Notes under the pieces: model-generated
What the model saw: the letters and a program-made list of their open reading frames with translations, nothing else
What the model was told of the DNA's origin: nothing
The model's database searches: none
Program-made: the position numbers and the translations under genes
Part shown: positions 35,309 through 47,389 of the stretch, one piece after another
Layout of the letters: the number at the start of each line of letters is the position of its first letter
Position numbering within the stretch: position 1 is the stretch's first letter
NCBI RefSeq assembly: GCF_947179165.1
Contig: NC_077245.1
Coordinates: forward strand, 12,680,740 to 12,744,739
DNA length: 64,000 nt
Direction of reading: 5' to 3'
Source: Solanum dulcamara
Taxonomy: Eukaryota; Streptophyta; Magnoliopsida; Solanales; Solanaceae

Positions 35309-36458
35309 CTGTGTCTTGTTTTTATTTATACTCTGTATCTTTAGAAGCTCTTATACCTGTTTAGACTAGTATCCTTAGGGGTGTTAAGTGTTTCTTGTAA
35401 TAAACCTTGGAGTTTTAAAAATTCATTTTTTTGTGTATTCATGACTCTTTTAGGACTTATAAAGGTATTTTGTTAAACTTCCACTTGATATTTTGTAAGG
35501 GTTCTTCTATCTAGGTGTTAGAGTAGGTGCCCGCACGGCCTAGTGGTATGGTTCGTCACAGTGACGCCTTCTAAAAAGGGCCTAACAGCCACATTTGGGC
35601 TTTATAAAATCATCTTCTTCCCCATTTACATCTAACACCATTTCTGGATAAATTTGAGCTTTTTTTTTTATCTCTTTCTCGATCTTATCTCTCCAAAATT
35701 CTTCTCCAATTTTTTCGTGTCGTAATACTGCTCTCTTTTTCGTGCATTTTCAGTTTACTTTTTGCTTCAATTTTTTTGTTGGTTTCGTGGTATTCTACTT
35801 CATCACCGTGACAATTCATTTTTGTTAAAATTCTAGAATGAGTTTTAGATTCAAAAAATTGAGATCATTATTTGTGTTAGTTAGATTCAAAAAAGGAGAT
35901 ATAGTTATGGTTTAGCATAAGGGTGATGGTGGGTATGAAAAAATTTAAAACCTCCATTGATAAGTTTGAGAAAGTTTGAAGAACAATAAATGGGTCTTAT
36001 GAATTTGTGAAATTAATTTAAATTTGTGATTGTGGCTCGTTGGATTTGTGTTGGTGAATTTGTAGTTGAAATTCAAGTCAAATAAAAAGAATTTCATTTT
36101 TTTGACATGAATTTGGTGCTAAAGTTATGAACAAATATGAAAATGGAAGAATATGGCTATTTAAAAAAAATCAGAATTTGCAAAAGTGACATATTTGATT
36201 TTTTTATTTTTTTAATATTTAATTTCTTATGTGTCATTGAAAAATGACGTGGAATTACACGAGTTATCGGTTGGATTACACACACACTAATCAAATGAGA
36301 AAATGATTTAAAATATTATATTTTAATGGATTTAAGGGTTCAATTGACAAATGATAGAGTAAGAGGGTCCAGAATACAAACTCATACAAGTAGAATGGTC
36401 TATCAGACCATTTTGCCTTAAATTAAATTAACTAAAGCAACCTAGGTTTGAATTTTAT

Positions 36459-36600
36459 ATTGGCGAAATGATCTAGGACACTCTTGTACTTAACTCTATT
36501 TGTCAGTTGGACTCTTCTATTCTCTACTTTGTCAACTGAACTTTTAAACTCATTAAAACATAATATTTTAAACCCTTTTTAGACGGCTCAATCATGCGTG
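36459..36600. repeat. second long-TIR end of the 29.3-36.4 kb family
   Basis: Starting GGCGAAATGATCTAGGACAC, this stretch matches the left arm at 29328-29450 in direct orientation, with the same block order ending in AACATAATATTTTAAACCC. It begins about 45 bp after the right end of the first element. No partner end was found. Confidence 0.45.
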
Positions 36601-36699
36601 AATTATAACCAAGTACATATCAATTTTCACGTTATTTAAAACTGTGACATAATCCAAAAACTCGAGTCATAATGACACTTACCACAACTCACTGGTAAG

Positions 36700-37710
36700 T
36701 AAACCATCAAAATCCCAGAACGACAAGTAATGGACCTAGTGAGCAGAAGCCAATAACATCGGGACACATAGTTATCTCTCCTCCTACCACCCTACCAGTA
36801 ATGTTGTCTCAAATTATCTTGTGCCCGAATGAATAGAATATCTGGAATCATGGGCCTCACAAAGAATCAACTGTATCAAGTCCCCAACTCTAGGAACACA
36901 AATATGACCATCAAACCTCAGAATACCATTTACATCAAAGGTGACCTGTCCGGCATCACCTCATAACACCCGCTCTTAGTAACGACGACTAAACTCCAAC
37001 ATAGGCTAGAACATGCCTAATATTTGAAATATCAAGGCGAATCATCCTATTGGCTGAAGACTGAATAAAGTCCAAAGCCAAAAGTCGCTCCGAAGCTAAA
37101 AAGAAGGCTAGACTACTCATACTCACCGTCTTCCGGCTCAAGGCGTCTGCTACCACATTCGCCTTGCCCGGATGGTATAGAATAGAGATGTCATAGTCCT
37201 TCAGAAGCTCAATCCACCTTCATTGTCTAGAATTGAGGTCTTTTGCGCTCATAATGTACTACAAACTCCTGTGATCGATACAAATCTCACATCAAACCCC
37301 ATATAGATATGCCTCAAAATCTTAAGCGTGAAAATTATCGTCGCCAACTCCAACTCATGAGTGGAGTAGTTGCACTAGTGCACCTTAAGCTGCCTCGACT
37401 CATATGCAATCACATGGTCCTGCTACATGAATACATAACCCAAACCAACGCCGAATGCGTTGCAATATACTGTAAAGCCCTTGCCTTCAACTGGGAGAGT
37501 ATGGAGAGGAGTTGTAGTAAGCAAATCATTAAGCTTTCGAAAGCTTGACTCACACTGATCGACCACTCAAAAGGGACATCAAGACGAGTCAATCGAGTCA
37601 AAGGTGCTGCAATCTAAGAAAAACCCTCAATAAACCATCTGTAGTAGCCGGCTAATCAACGAATCTCTAAATCTCAGTAACCGAGGTGGGCCTAGCATAA
37701 TCACGAATAA
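36700..37710 (-). pseudogene. pol: decayed Ty3-gypsy pol fragment (RT C-terminus and RNase H)
   Basis: On the minus strand, broken frames give gypsy RNase H text. One section has STHELELA and AYESRQLKVH, another has [16 protein letters not shown]. These are followed by [16 protein letters not shown], the conserved end of gypsy RNase H. The plus-strand landmark is gtctgctaccacattcgcct near 37145. Stops interrupt the reading and no LTR borders it. It is an orphan fragment from a chromovirus-like element, distinct from the copy at 45.7-50.7 kb. Confidence 0.75.
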
Positions 37711-37736
37711 CATCAATATATACCAACTTTTTTGTA

Positions 37737-37995
37737 CTTTCTTCATTTTTTTTAGTTGTTATGTTGCACTTTTCGAGAGTCAATTTGACTAATTTTCAAA
37801 GCTAAATTAGATTATATTAATTTGATATTTTAAATAAATATTTAAATATTTAAAATCTATACGAAAAATACTATAAATTGTAATTTTTTCATATCAATAT
37901 CAATATGATGAAAAAATATATATTAAAATATTAGTCAAAATTTAAATCGTTTGACTTTCAAAAAGAAATCGTAACAACCGTAAAAGACGGAGGAA
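37737..37995. mobile_element. Stowaway-like MITE
   Basis: It is flanked by TA at 37735 and 37996. The left end CTTTCTTCATTTTTTTTAG pairs with a right end close to AAGACGGAGGAA. The interior shares TTTGACTAATTTTCAAAG and ATATGATGAAAAAATATAT with the elements at 38696-40189 and 40223-40480. Confidence 0.55.
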
Positions 37996-38769
37996 TAATA
38001 ATCTTCAAGGATCAATTTGGAAAATTATGAGAATTACTGTTTTCAGTTCCCTATCACACATCCATATGGCAGCTATATTAAGTGATCTCATGGATAGTGT
38101 AATTTACTTTTATTTACTAGTGAACTAATTCTTTTCGGTGAAATATAAATCTATAATGCAGTATCTAGTAAATTAGTAACCATTTATCGTTCACATATGT
38201 TCCTTATAGTATTGATCATCATCAATCTTTAAGTTACACAATGGCTCGTTTTAATAGAGGATTAAATTACATATTAGGATTATGTAGAACGATCATATTT
38301 GATATCATAATCTAATTTAGATACTTAAAACAAAGAGATAAACAAAATTGGATGTGAGATTTCGATATATTTTATCATGTGTGAGACCCACTTTTCCATT
38401 TGTCATAACTTGAGAGGAGTCTCACATAACTAATTTTTGTTGTATGAGATGCAATATAAAAAAAATTCATCAAAACAAAGCATGGCTTGACCATGTCAAA
38501 GTTTGACCCTAATTGATTGCTTGAATTAAAAGTTTCAAATGCACATTTTTCAGAGTTGGTCACTTGTTCTTTTGTTAAATAAACGAACAAAAAAAAAAGA
38601 ACGAAGCAATAATTATTTGGTGTATGGACCATAGCAACAAAAATAAGACTTCAACTACTCTTTTGGTCCTTTCTCAAACATTTGGTTAGTGGTACTCCAT
38701 TTATTTATTATTTTTACTTGTCAAACCTCATTTGACGTGAATCAATTTGACTAATCTTCATAGTTAAAT

Positions 38770-40034
38770 AGCGAAATTCATCGGTGGCCTCCTAAAATTG
38801 GCACCAACTTTCACTTAGACACCTCAACTAGGCTTTGTTCATTTTAGACACCTCAAATAAGGCTTCGATGTGTCATTTTGACACTTTTTTGACAATCACC
38901 AAAATATATTAAGTGTGTGTAATGCATTCGCCTGACATGTCAAAAGCAACGAATTAAATAAAGACATGTGACACACACACACACACATATATATATAATT
39001 ATCAAATAATAATTTTTGAATAAAAAAAATGACCAATCTCTTGATGACACGTGACATTTTTAAATTCAAATAATAATTTTTTTAAAAAATAAAAATTAAC
39101 AACTATCCAAATTATTCAATCTTCTCCTGCTCTGTGTCTCTCAATTTTCTCTCTTTCAAACCATAATGAAATAAAACAAGCATAACGAACATTGCGTTTT
39201 GCTTCATAATCCCTCTAAAGATGAAATTGAAGTAGCAAAGAGTTGTTTGAGATCAAAATAATTAGTGAGTAATTTTAGATTTGTATTAATTTTGCCGAAA
39301 AAAATAAAGGTTCGTCGGATTTTTTGACCCAATTTAATTTATATTTTTGTTTGCCATTATAGCTTCATTTTTTCCTCTTTAGATGATATGGATAGCGTTG
39401 GATGGATGTTGGAGGAGAAGAAGATCTGGTGGGGTGGGGGAGGGATTGAGGTTCGTCTGCAAAACCAATCAACAATTTTAAAACTAAAATCATTCACCAA
39501 TTCCTTAAGGATTGTGAATTCATGGGAAAAAGTTAATAAAAATACCTTTCGTTTATAGGTTTTACGAGAGGAATGTTTTGATTTTTCATCAGATTCACTT
39601 GGAGAAAAAGAAAGAGGAGTAGCAGGGCTAGTAACTTGGGGCTTAGAATTAAAAGAGACTTTTGAGTTATCTATTTGAGGATTTAGGACACAAATTTTAA
39701 AAATTAGGTAAAAGGGACTCTTCATTAATTAGTGATAATGACACATATTTTAAGAACCCACAAGTTTTTTTAATTTATTAAATACCCCCTCTCTTTTTTT
39801 CTCTGCTCCTCATCCACCCCTCAGCCCCATCCTCCACCAACCTCCCCTCCTCCACGTCATCATCACCTCCAAACAACTAGCAGATGTTTAAACATTTATC
39901 TAAACAACTAACAAATGTTTTCATATCTCGATCTCCAAAACAATTAGTTTGAGGTGTCTAAAATGAACAAAGCCTAGTTGAGGTGTCTAAGTGAAAGTTG
40001 GTGTTAACTTTAGAGGCCAACGATGGATTTCGCC
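38770..40034. mobile_element. MULE-like non-autonomous element, 1,265 bp
   Basis: Terminal inverted repeats of about 90 bp start AGCGAAATTCATCGGTGGCC on the left; the inverse of the right end is GGCGAAATCCATCGTTGGCC. They continue through CACTTAGACACCTCAACTAG with high identity. An exact 9-bp TSD, TAGTTAAAT, lies at 38761-38769 and 40035-40043. Long TIRs with a 9-bp TSD are diagnostic of Mutator-like elements. There is no transposase. It holds (CA)n(TA)n at 38969-38996 and a possible captured gene piece. Confidence 0.85.
39357..39725 (-). CDS. 122-codon open frame inside the MULE-like element, possible captured gene fragment
   Basis: The predicted protein has a Ser/Pro/Lys-rich middle (TSPATPLSFSPSESDEKSK) that looks more protein-like than its surroundings. 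A donor-like CGTAAAAC follows SSRK on the minus strand, so only the first part may be an exon. I do not recognise a domain. MULEs often carry host gene pieces (Pack-MULEs), which would explain it. It could equally be chance. Confidence 0.25.
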   Translation of the reverse strand: MKSPFYLIFKICVLNPQIDNSKVSFNSKPQVTSPATPLSFSPSESDEKSKHSSRKTYKRKVFLLTFSHEFTILKELVNDFSFKIVDWFCRRTSIPPPPHQIFFSSNIHPTLSISSKEEKMKL

Positions 40035-40222
40035 TAGTTAAATTGAATTAGATTGATTCAATTTTTAAAATTAAATATAGATATTTATATTGATATGATG
40101 AAAAAATATATTTTAAAATATTGATCAAAATTCGTGTAGTTTAGATTTAGAAGAGAACGAAATGTGACAAATAAAAATGAACAAAGAAAGTATATAAGAA
40201 ATGCAAAAGTGTACCAACTATA

Positions 40223-40480
40223 CTTTCTCCATATCAAAATAGTTATTCTTCCCAAAAATTAATTTAACTAATTTTTAAAGTTAAATAAAATTAGATTAAT
40301 TTAATATTTCAGAATTAAAATTTAGATATTCAGAAATTAAACGAGAAATACTATAAATTGCAATTGTTCTCATATAAATATCATAAAAGTTACATCTTCA
40401 AATAATATTAGCCAAAATTTAATAGTTGTTTGACACATTTTCTTTTTTTAAAAAAACAAAATTTAGAATAGAGGAAGGAG
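40223..40480. mobile_element. Stowaway-like MITE, diverged
   Basis: TA precedes CTTTCTCCATATC on the left, and a degraded inverse (tagaggaaggag) lies on the right. The interior shares blocks with the MITEs at 37737 and 38696, such as GAGAAATACTATAAATTGCA. Confidence 0.45.
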
Positions 40481-41882
40481 AAATGAAGAATGAATTATTA
40501 TATGAGAAATTGAATTCTCACCAATAAAATAAAAATTTAGGTAAATAATCAGCTGACCTACGAAAATTCTTATATATTTAACACTCAAGAAATAAAGCAC
40601 GACAAATATTTTGTGACAAAGAATAATGAGTAATGACCAAAGGAGAATCATGAATCAATTGATAGACATTTTTGGTCCATCAGGCATCGCATCGGCTTCT
40701 CGAAGATCAAACATCTTTTTTAAAAAATGATAAAAGAATTAAATCATTTAGAAACCTAGCCAGACAGACGCATATGATTAGTTTCTGTTTTTTTTTTTTC
40801 CAATTGCAACTTCTAATCATTTTTCAAATTGCATAATCCTACTATATTTTATTTATATTGGTGAAAACTTAAAACTGGATACCAAATAACCAACATATAT
40901 GTAAGTGGCTTCAAGGGCAAGTGTGGATAAAAAAAACCTATGATAGCTTCTTTTTTTTTAAAGATGGGATAGTATTTCACCATTATAGTATAAATAGTGA
41001 AATAAAATAATTTCGAATTTAGTTAATATCTTACATTAAATATTGATAAAGGTAATTCCAAATTTTATTCCGTAATTATTATTTTTATTTCATGTACTAA
41101 AAGACTTTTAAAGAATCATATATGCATATATATTCTTATATAAAAGAATAGTTTGTTTTTCTCGCTCAAATGCATAATCTTTATATTGAAATCTCAATTA
41201 ATCTGAATTTTTCTTATATAAAGCCAATTAAAAGAAAAATGCTTCCTATTAGATTATTTTTTTAAAATTTTTGAACCCGAAATATCCGTATTTATTCGAG
41301 GACATACGTGTTGTTGGGTTATCTAGAAACCGTAGTATGCCTTTTTGGTTACAATAAAGTTTCTGGTCTTTTTCTTGTTCTTTGTTTTTCACCAAATCTC
41401 AGTGGCATTAGCTGACCACATTATAATGCCCCCACCACTTGGATAATAATTAAAATTAAACCACCGTTTGCATTATTGATCTTCTTTCTTTTATATGGTT
41501 AAAAAATATGTTTAAACGAACTCTCTTTAATGTCATATGGTAAATAAATAAGTTACAACAAGGATCACAATGACATTACAAGATTTGGTGCTGAATCAAT
41601 TAGTACTCCGTGTAAACACGAAAATACAAATCTTATATTCAGTTTGGATAGAGATTTTGTTGGGTTTTCTATTCAATATTTGATATTCCTATTGTGGCCG
41701 ATTAATTCGGATTCACGCCGTATGACCCACTGAAGAAGAGAGATCTGATTCATAATAAGATTTAATTTTTCAGAACAGTAGCTCGAAATCGAAACTTTTA
41801 AGTGAGAGTGGAAGAATCTTATCAATCCGACCATAACACTTATCGGTAGGATAAAAAGTTTATTAATTTTGGAGTTAATTGT
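40481..41882. other. AT-rich intergenic DNA, no gene recognised
   Basis: Only short open frames without motifs are present. No transposon end could be paired. Confidence 0.45.
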
Positions 41883-42182
41883 CAAAACACACCCAAACTA
41901 TTATTTTTTGTGAGTTTTGCATCCCACCATTAGTTGTTCTCATTTCTACCTGAACTATCACCATATATGTATTAAAAGACACCTTAACTATCAAATATAT
42001 TATTTTCCTACATCAACTATCACCATAATTCAGTTAGGGAAAAAAAAACTGATATAGTTGAGGTATATTTTAATATATATAGTTATAAATGATGATAGTT
42101 TAGATAATAAAAAATAATAATTGATAATTAATATGTAAGACGTAACTCATAAAAAAATAATAGTTCAGGTGCGCTTTTTTAC
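41883..42182. mobile_element. 300-bp foldback element with 40-bp inverted ends
   Basis: The left arm CAAAACACACCCAAACTATT and TTTTTTGTGAGTT pairs with a right arm containing AACTCATAAAAAAATAATAG and TTCAGGTGCGC. The core has further inverted pairing around aactatcaccat / atgatagttt. It is non-coding. MULE-like MITEs of this sort are common in plants, but I did not find a clear TSD. Confidence 0.5.
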
Positions 42183-42189
42183 CATTACA

Positions 42190-43970
42190 CCATCCGAATA
42201 ACCAAAACTGTAATTTTTAGTAGCATGATTGGAGAGATTTTGCATATTGTTGATGATTCAAATCTTACTCATTCTCTTCTTTTGTTTTTCCTTTTTATGG
42301 TTGTTTTTCTTTTTTGTTATTTTTTCCAAATTGCTCAATAAATCTGGTGGAGAATATTTTGCTTCAAGCATAAATCAGACATGACTTGGTTGTAGTTTAT
42401 AGACAGGACCAACATACAAGTTAACTAACATAATTACCAATTTCAGGTGATAAAAAACCAATAAAGTGCAAAATTAAATAATCTACAATATTAGCATCAT
42501 TAAATCAACTATGGTCGATAATGTTAGGTTGGAGATTCATATTAGTGATCCCTTCAAGGAAAAGAATCACTTTTAATTTATCATTATACTACAAAAAAAT
42601 TCAGTTTTTAATGAAAAAATGAGTTTCATTATTCCTTTTTGGTTTAGGATTCATGATTAAAATACTTTGACTATATTAAACTACCGTTAATATGGACATT
42701 TGCAAAGATAGAACCTCTTGTTAATTTTCATTAGTATACTTATTTGTACATTATTATTATTTATCTGTTTAAGTGATGATTAAGGTTAGGTAGAAAAGGT
42801 GGATCTCTCATAAATTTCATCTTGTTATCTTGTATTTGGAAGCTATTGGTTAAATTGATTAGGCTTAATTTTATATAAAATTTAATTCCGTTCCAATTAT
42901 AAAAATGAGATAATTTTGTTAGACACTACATATGTTCGAAACCATAAAACTAAAATAGAAAGTAAAAACAGATTTTGCATTCCAACAGTAAACACAAACA
43001 GATAAAAAGTAATAAATTAAAATAGTAACGTTTAAATAAAAACAAAAATTCTATTCTGCGCCTAAAAAAATTAATTTTCTACTTGAGGTGTGAGATTATT
43101 TAAAATATATAAATGTAAATGTCAACATTGCTATTGCGTAGAAGCTGATGCAAGTCTTTTGATTTATTTCTTCTCTATATTTTCTACTTCTCTTTTCTTA
43201 CTTCTGAATCATTAGTGGTTATCCTTTTTCTTAATTAGTACTATTAGGTGAGTTTGGAGATTTGGAGGATCTATTAATTAATTAGAAATAAAATTCGAGC
43301 ATGGGTTACACAACATACGTTGCCTTATACAGTCACTCCACTTCTCTTTTATTTAGTAGGTGTTTGGGCGTGCGATTTAATATCACAATATGAAATCATG
43401 AGATAAAATTAGCATTTGAACATGCCATATTACGTTGATTTCGTCTCGTGATTTCATATCATGAGATGAAATTTGAAATTTTTCAAAAAGCATGATTTGA
43501 GATTTTTCTAATACAAAAACCACAATTAGTCTATATTTTGTTTTAAAAAAACTCACATTTATATCTACTAGCCATTTATTTTATATGTAAATAAATTTAT
43601 AATTCATATCATTACCTTTTAAACCATTTATATCTCATATAACGATTATTTTCACCAGCATAAAACTTATTATTACTTCAAATCAGTTCCTACGTTTATT
43701 TCACAATTTATTTTCACCAAATTCATCATCTTTTATAAAATTCATTTACCAACCAAATTTATTACTACTTCATTTAATTCAAGTTTAACGCGATGAGATT
43801 ATGATTCATATGGTTCGTCTTCTCAGTCATATGATTGAGAAAAGCAAGTTCAACCTGAGGAGATTGTGTGTACTATGTAGGAAGATTATATTAAAGACTA
43901 GTACACTATACAACTAATGTTCAATTTTATTGTTTTTATTGAATTAAAGTTTAATCAATAAATGTTGTAT
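42190..43970. other. AT-rich intergenic DNA
   Basis: No gene recognised. Around 43365-43520 several ATGAAATCATGAGATGAAAT-like palindromic blocks resemble one end of a hAT-like MITE, but I could not find its partner end. Confidence 0.4.
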
Positions 43971-43973
43971 TTT

Positions 43974-45703
43974 TGTCACGATTTCGAACCGCCGTGACTG
44001 GCACCCACACTAACCTTCCTGTGGGAGAACCCAACAATTTGTTAACGCAGTAAATAAAAAAAATAAGAACGCGAAAGCAGTCTTAATCAATAAATAATAC
44101 CGACTTTCCATAAGCTCAGAAACAATCTAGTTAACAACCCAATGTGTACGTGGAATTTAACTCCTAGGAAACTAAACTAGTGTTTGAAATCTAAGTCGTG
44201 GAAAAAGGACTAGAATAAAAGAGAGAGTACACGGTAGCCTGAAAGAATAACTCACCCTTAAACTCGAACACAATCACTCGTCTAGGCGAGATCTCTCCGC
44301 AACCAGCTGAATATGACCTATACTCAATAAAGACAGAGCAAGTGTAGTATCAGTACACAAAATCAAAAGTGTACTGGTATGGCCACGCGACTAGCCAGTA
44401 AGCGAGTCATGGACAAGTAAACCCGACATAGTAAGCACATATATAGAATAACTTAACCATTTTCATCTCAATCAGTATTCAACAAGATCACAGTTAATCA
44501 ATTCCAATATCATGCACTTTTATATAAGGGTCCTCTCATGGGACCTGCAAACACTTAATTTGTGTTAGAACGTGACATCCGATCCAAGGTTTGTGTCAAA
44601 ACGTGACACCAGATACAAATGTATGTCGAAAAATGACACCCGATACAATTTATGTGTCGGAACGTGACACCCGATCCAAACATACAAAGGAGCCACAATT
44701 AAATTCAGTAGTCAACATTATGTCACCAAGAAAAGGTTCATCACAAAACAGGCCAGTAAGTGATCATTTCACATAATTTCTAGCATGCTTCCCTATTCAT
44801 ATACACATATGCATACAATGAAGTAATTTAGCAAGTACATGAAGCCCATATAGAAAATAAAATCATCACCTACCTCGAATTCGAGCTTCAACCACTCTAA
44901 GATGCAAGAGCTTTCCTTTTCCGGGTTCGTTCTGCTTGGTCTTGATCTAAAAACAATAAATACAAACAAATGATCAATATAATGGTCTACCTTAGTAGAA
45001 TTATAGTATAATATCCCTCTTAGACCAACCCATGATCCTAAACCCCCACCTAGGGCTATTTCCACCATTACCCATGCCAAAACCTTCCCACAATGATCAT
45101 CCATTCTAGTTTATGAGTTTTAGAAATCAAATTATGAGTTTAAGGACTATAACTCTTACCTTTGGCATGAGAATCCGTGGTAAACTGATCAAAATAGCCC
45201 TAGATCGCCTCCTAACGTCTTAAAAATAGTTTTTGCAGAAAAATATCATTTCTGAGATTTTTTCCGACTTAAGTTGCGACTGTTCTGCCACAATGGGACC
45301 ATTTTGCTCTGGCGGCCCCACTCTAGAGGCACTAACCTCTCTAGCAGGATATGTGGATACAAAGAGCTCGTAAAGAGTCTTAAAGTCTCTCCTTTTACAA
45401 CATATCCTCTCCCAAGATGTCTTAGATTATACCCTTCACGCCAAGTCCAATTCTGGAAGTTTTACTCACCCGATTACGATTTCTGAACCCTTAAATGCTC
45501 TGAATTATATTGATTATGAACTAATGTAATCAAATCTCCGATTCGATCCCCTACCTATCACTAGGTCACCCAAGACCTCGTTTGACTCAAAATTCATCCA
45601 AGTCTGACATAGGCTTAACTTTTTAAAAGTTACTACCCAAAGTTTTCTAGCCCATATCCCCTTTCCCTTGGCCTATCCATAATGAAGGGGACAAGTCATT
45701 ACA
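43974..45703 (-). repeat. chromovirus 3' LTR, 1,730 bp
   Basis: On the minus strand it runs TGTAATGACTTGTCC to TTCGAAATCGTGACA, standard TG...CA ends. It contains subrepeats of the GTGTCGGAACGTGACACC type at 44571-44685, and the remainder aligns with 50725-52198. Compared with that copy it lacks about 90 bp near 44160. Confidence 0.85.
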
Positions 45704-45719
45704 ATAGATAGTAATTTAC

Positions 45720-45930
45720 CTATCACTCGTCCCCGAGTGATCAACTAGGGAAAACAAGGCTAAAGTATAGTACCTGCTTCGATGAACAGTTGAGGATACT
45801 TGTCTCACATGTCCTTCTCGGACTTTCAAGTAGCTTCCTCTACCGAACGATGCTTCTATTGCACCTTTACCATGTTGATTCTTTAGTTCTTAACTTTTGG
45901 ACATTGCGATCAAGGATTAAATTTGACTCT
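45720..45930 (-). pseudogene. chromodomain-like C-terminus of the integrase, broken
   Basis: On the minus strand the text KHRSVEEAT-KSEKDM and DKYPQLF can be read across a stop (Trp position changed to a stop). This matches the end of plant chromovirus polyproteins, where the chromodomain targets integration to particular chromatin. It directly precedes the 3' LTR. Confidence 0.6.
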
Positions 45931-45989
45931 TCCTCGTACTAAAGTTCCTTATCTAATAGAACTGAGTCTCATTTAATGATGTAATCCCC

Positions 45990-47110
45990 ATCTCCGTGGT
46001 ACTTTTTCAGTATTGATATATGAAATACTGGATGTACTCCATACAAGCTAGGTAGTAAAATCAATCTGTACGCCACTTGCTCTACACCGTCAAGAATTTT
46101 AAAAGGCCAATATATCGAGGAGTGAGCTTGCCCTTCTTTCCGAACCTCATTACCTCCTTAACGGGTGACACTTTTAGGAGTACTTGCTCACCTGCCTAGA
46201 ATGTCATATCCCTCACCTTACGGTAAACATACTCTCTTTGATGATTCTGGGCTGCTAGAAGCTTAGCTCAGATGCTTTTTACCTTGTCTTGAGCATCCCT
46301 CACTAAGTCTATCCCCAAAGACTATACCTCTCCAGCCTCAAACCATCCTGTGGAAGATCGACATCTCCTCCTATAAAGAGCTTCAAAGGGTGCCATCTTA
46401 ATATAAGAATAGTAATTATTATTGTAGGAAAATTCACACAAAAGCAAGAACTTGTCCCAATGTCCCCCAAAGTCAATCACACATGCCCCCAACATATCTT
46501 TCAGTACCTGGATAGTCCTCTTTGATTGTCCATCTGTCTGTAAATAGAAGACAGTGCTGAAAGTGAGTTGAGTTCCCAGATCTTCATATAACTTTCTCTA
46601 AAATTTAGAAGTAAACTGCGTACCACGGTCTGAAATGATAAAAAAGGGCACTCAGTGTACCCTTAGTATCTCCTTCACATAAATCTTTGCCAACTGTTGT
46701 GCATTGTAGTCCACTCTAATTGAAATGAAGTGTGTTGACTTCGTCAACCTGTTAACCACCACCCAAATGAAATCATACTTTCCCAAGGTCTTGGAAAGTC
46801 CCACCACAAAATCCATGATTATTCTCTCCCGTTTCCATTCAAGAATGGGCATTCTTTGAAGTAAGCCTACAAGTCTTTGGTGCTCATATTTCATCTGTTG
46901 GAAATTCTGGCACTTGGCTACATATTCGGCTATGTCTTTCTTCATATTCGACCACCAATATAGACGTTTCAAGTCTTGCTACATCTTGATTACTCTACGG
47001 TGAATAGAGTATCGCGAACCATGAGATTCAGACAGAACCTTCTGAATTATGCCATCCACCAGAGGTACACAAATCCTTCCCCTAAAGTTGAGCACCCTAC
47101 CTTCATCAAG
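45990..47110 (-). pseudogene. pol: chromovirus integrase
   Basis: The best frame (46972-46652, minus) begins with the H2C2 zinc-binding region (LYWWSNMKKDIAEYVAKC) and runs into the catalytic core (IIMDFVVGLSKT, then VVNRLTKSTHFI). Further core and C-terminal text with RYIGPFKIL and HPVFHISILKK lies in broken frames down to about 46000. Multiple stops and shifts exclude function. Confidence 0.8.
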
Positions 47111-47389
47111 TGCTGAATCTTAAGCCTTGCCCATCAAAACCTTTTCTCTAATCTTATTCAGATTTACATCTTCAAACTATTTGACCTTAATCTCTTCTAT
47201 AAAAAGAGGGCTTAGATCAACACTGGTCATCAGTCCACATTTTTTTGAGATGCCTAGCCTCATGAACTTGACCTCTAGGGCCTGGATCTCTCTATCCAGG
47301 GACCGCTTGCAGGATCCCAAACAGGCTAGACTGCCTATGCTAATCGGTTTCTGTCTTAATGCGTCTGCTACTACATTAGCCTTACTTGA

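Larger units (their letters stand above)
29508..35560 (+). mobile_element. Ty3-gypsy solo LTR, split by a second LTR
   Basis: The LTR starts TATAACGACCTAG and ends GGTTCGTCACA, with an exact 5-bp TSD GTGAC at 29503-29507 and 35561-35565. No internal retroelement region remains, so it is a solo LTR left by recombination. Without the inserted LTR at 30815-34068 it measures about 2.8 kb. Its GGATCGGGTGTCAC-type subrepeats relate it to the LTRs at 43974-45703 and 50725-52198. TSD plus LTR-like ends make the borders strong despite 3.3 kb of insertion. Confidence 0.8.
29325..36415. mobile_element. long-TIR element carrying nested solo LTRs (MULE-like, inferred)
   Basis: About 120 bp at 29328-29450 and the inverse of 36290-36412 are similar by eye. 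Shared blocks include AGTTTGTATTCTGGACC and CAATTGAACCC. This is consistent with the two long terminal inverted repeats of one MULE-like element that later received the LTR insertions listed below. The outermost 7 bases do not match and no TSD was found. The alternative is two unrelated copies of a repeat in opposite orientation. Confidence 0.45.
38696..40189. mobile_element. Stowaway-like MITE split by a MULE-like element
   Basis: The left part (38696-38769) starts CTCCATTTATTTATTATTTT and the right part (40044-40189) ends with a degraded inverse (caaataaaaatgaacaaagaaag). The sequence becomes one continuous MITE of about 230 bp once the insert at 38770-40034 and one TSD copy are left out. 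It belongs to the same family as its neighbours. Confidence 0.6.
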
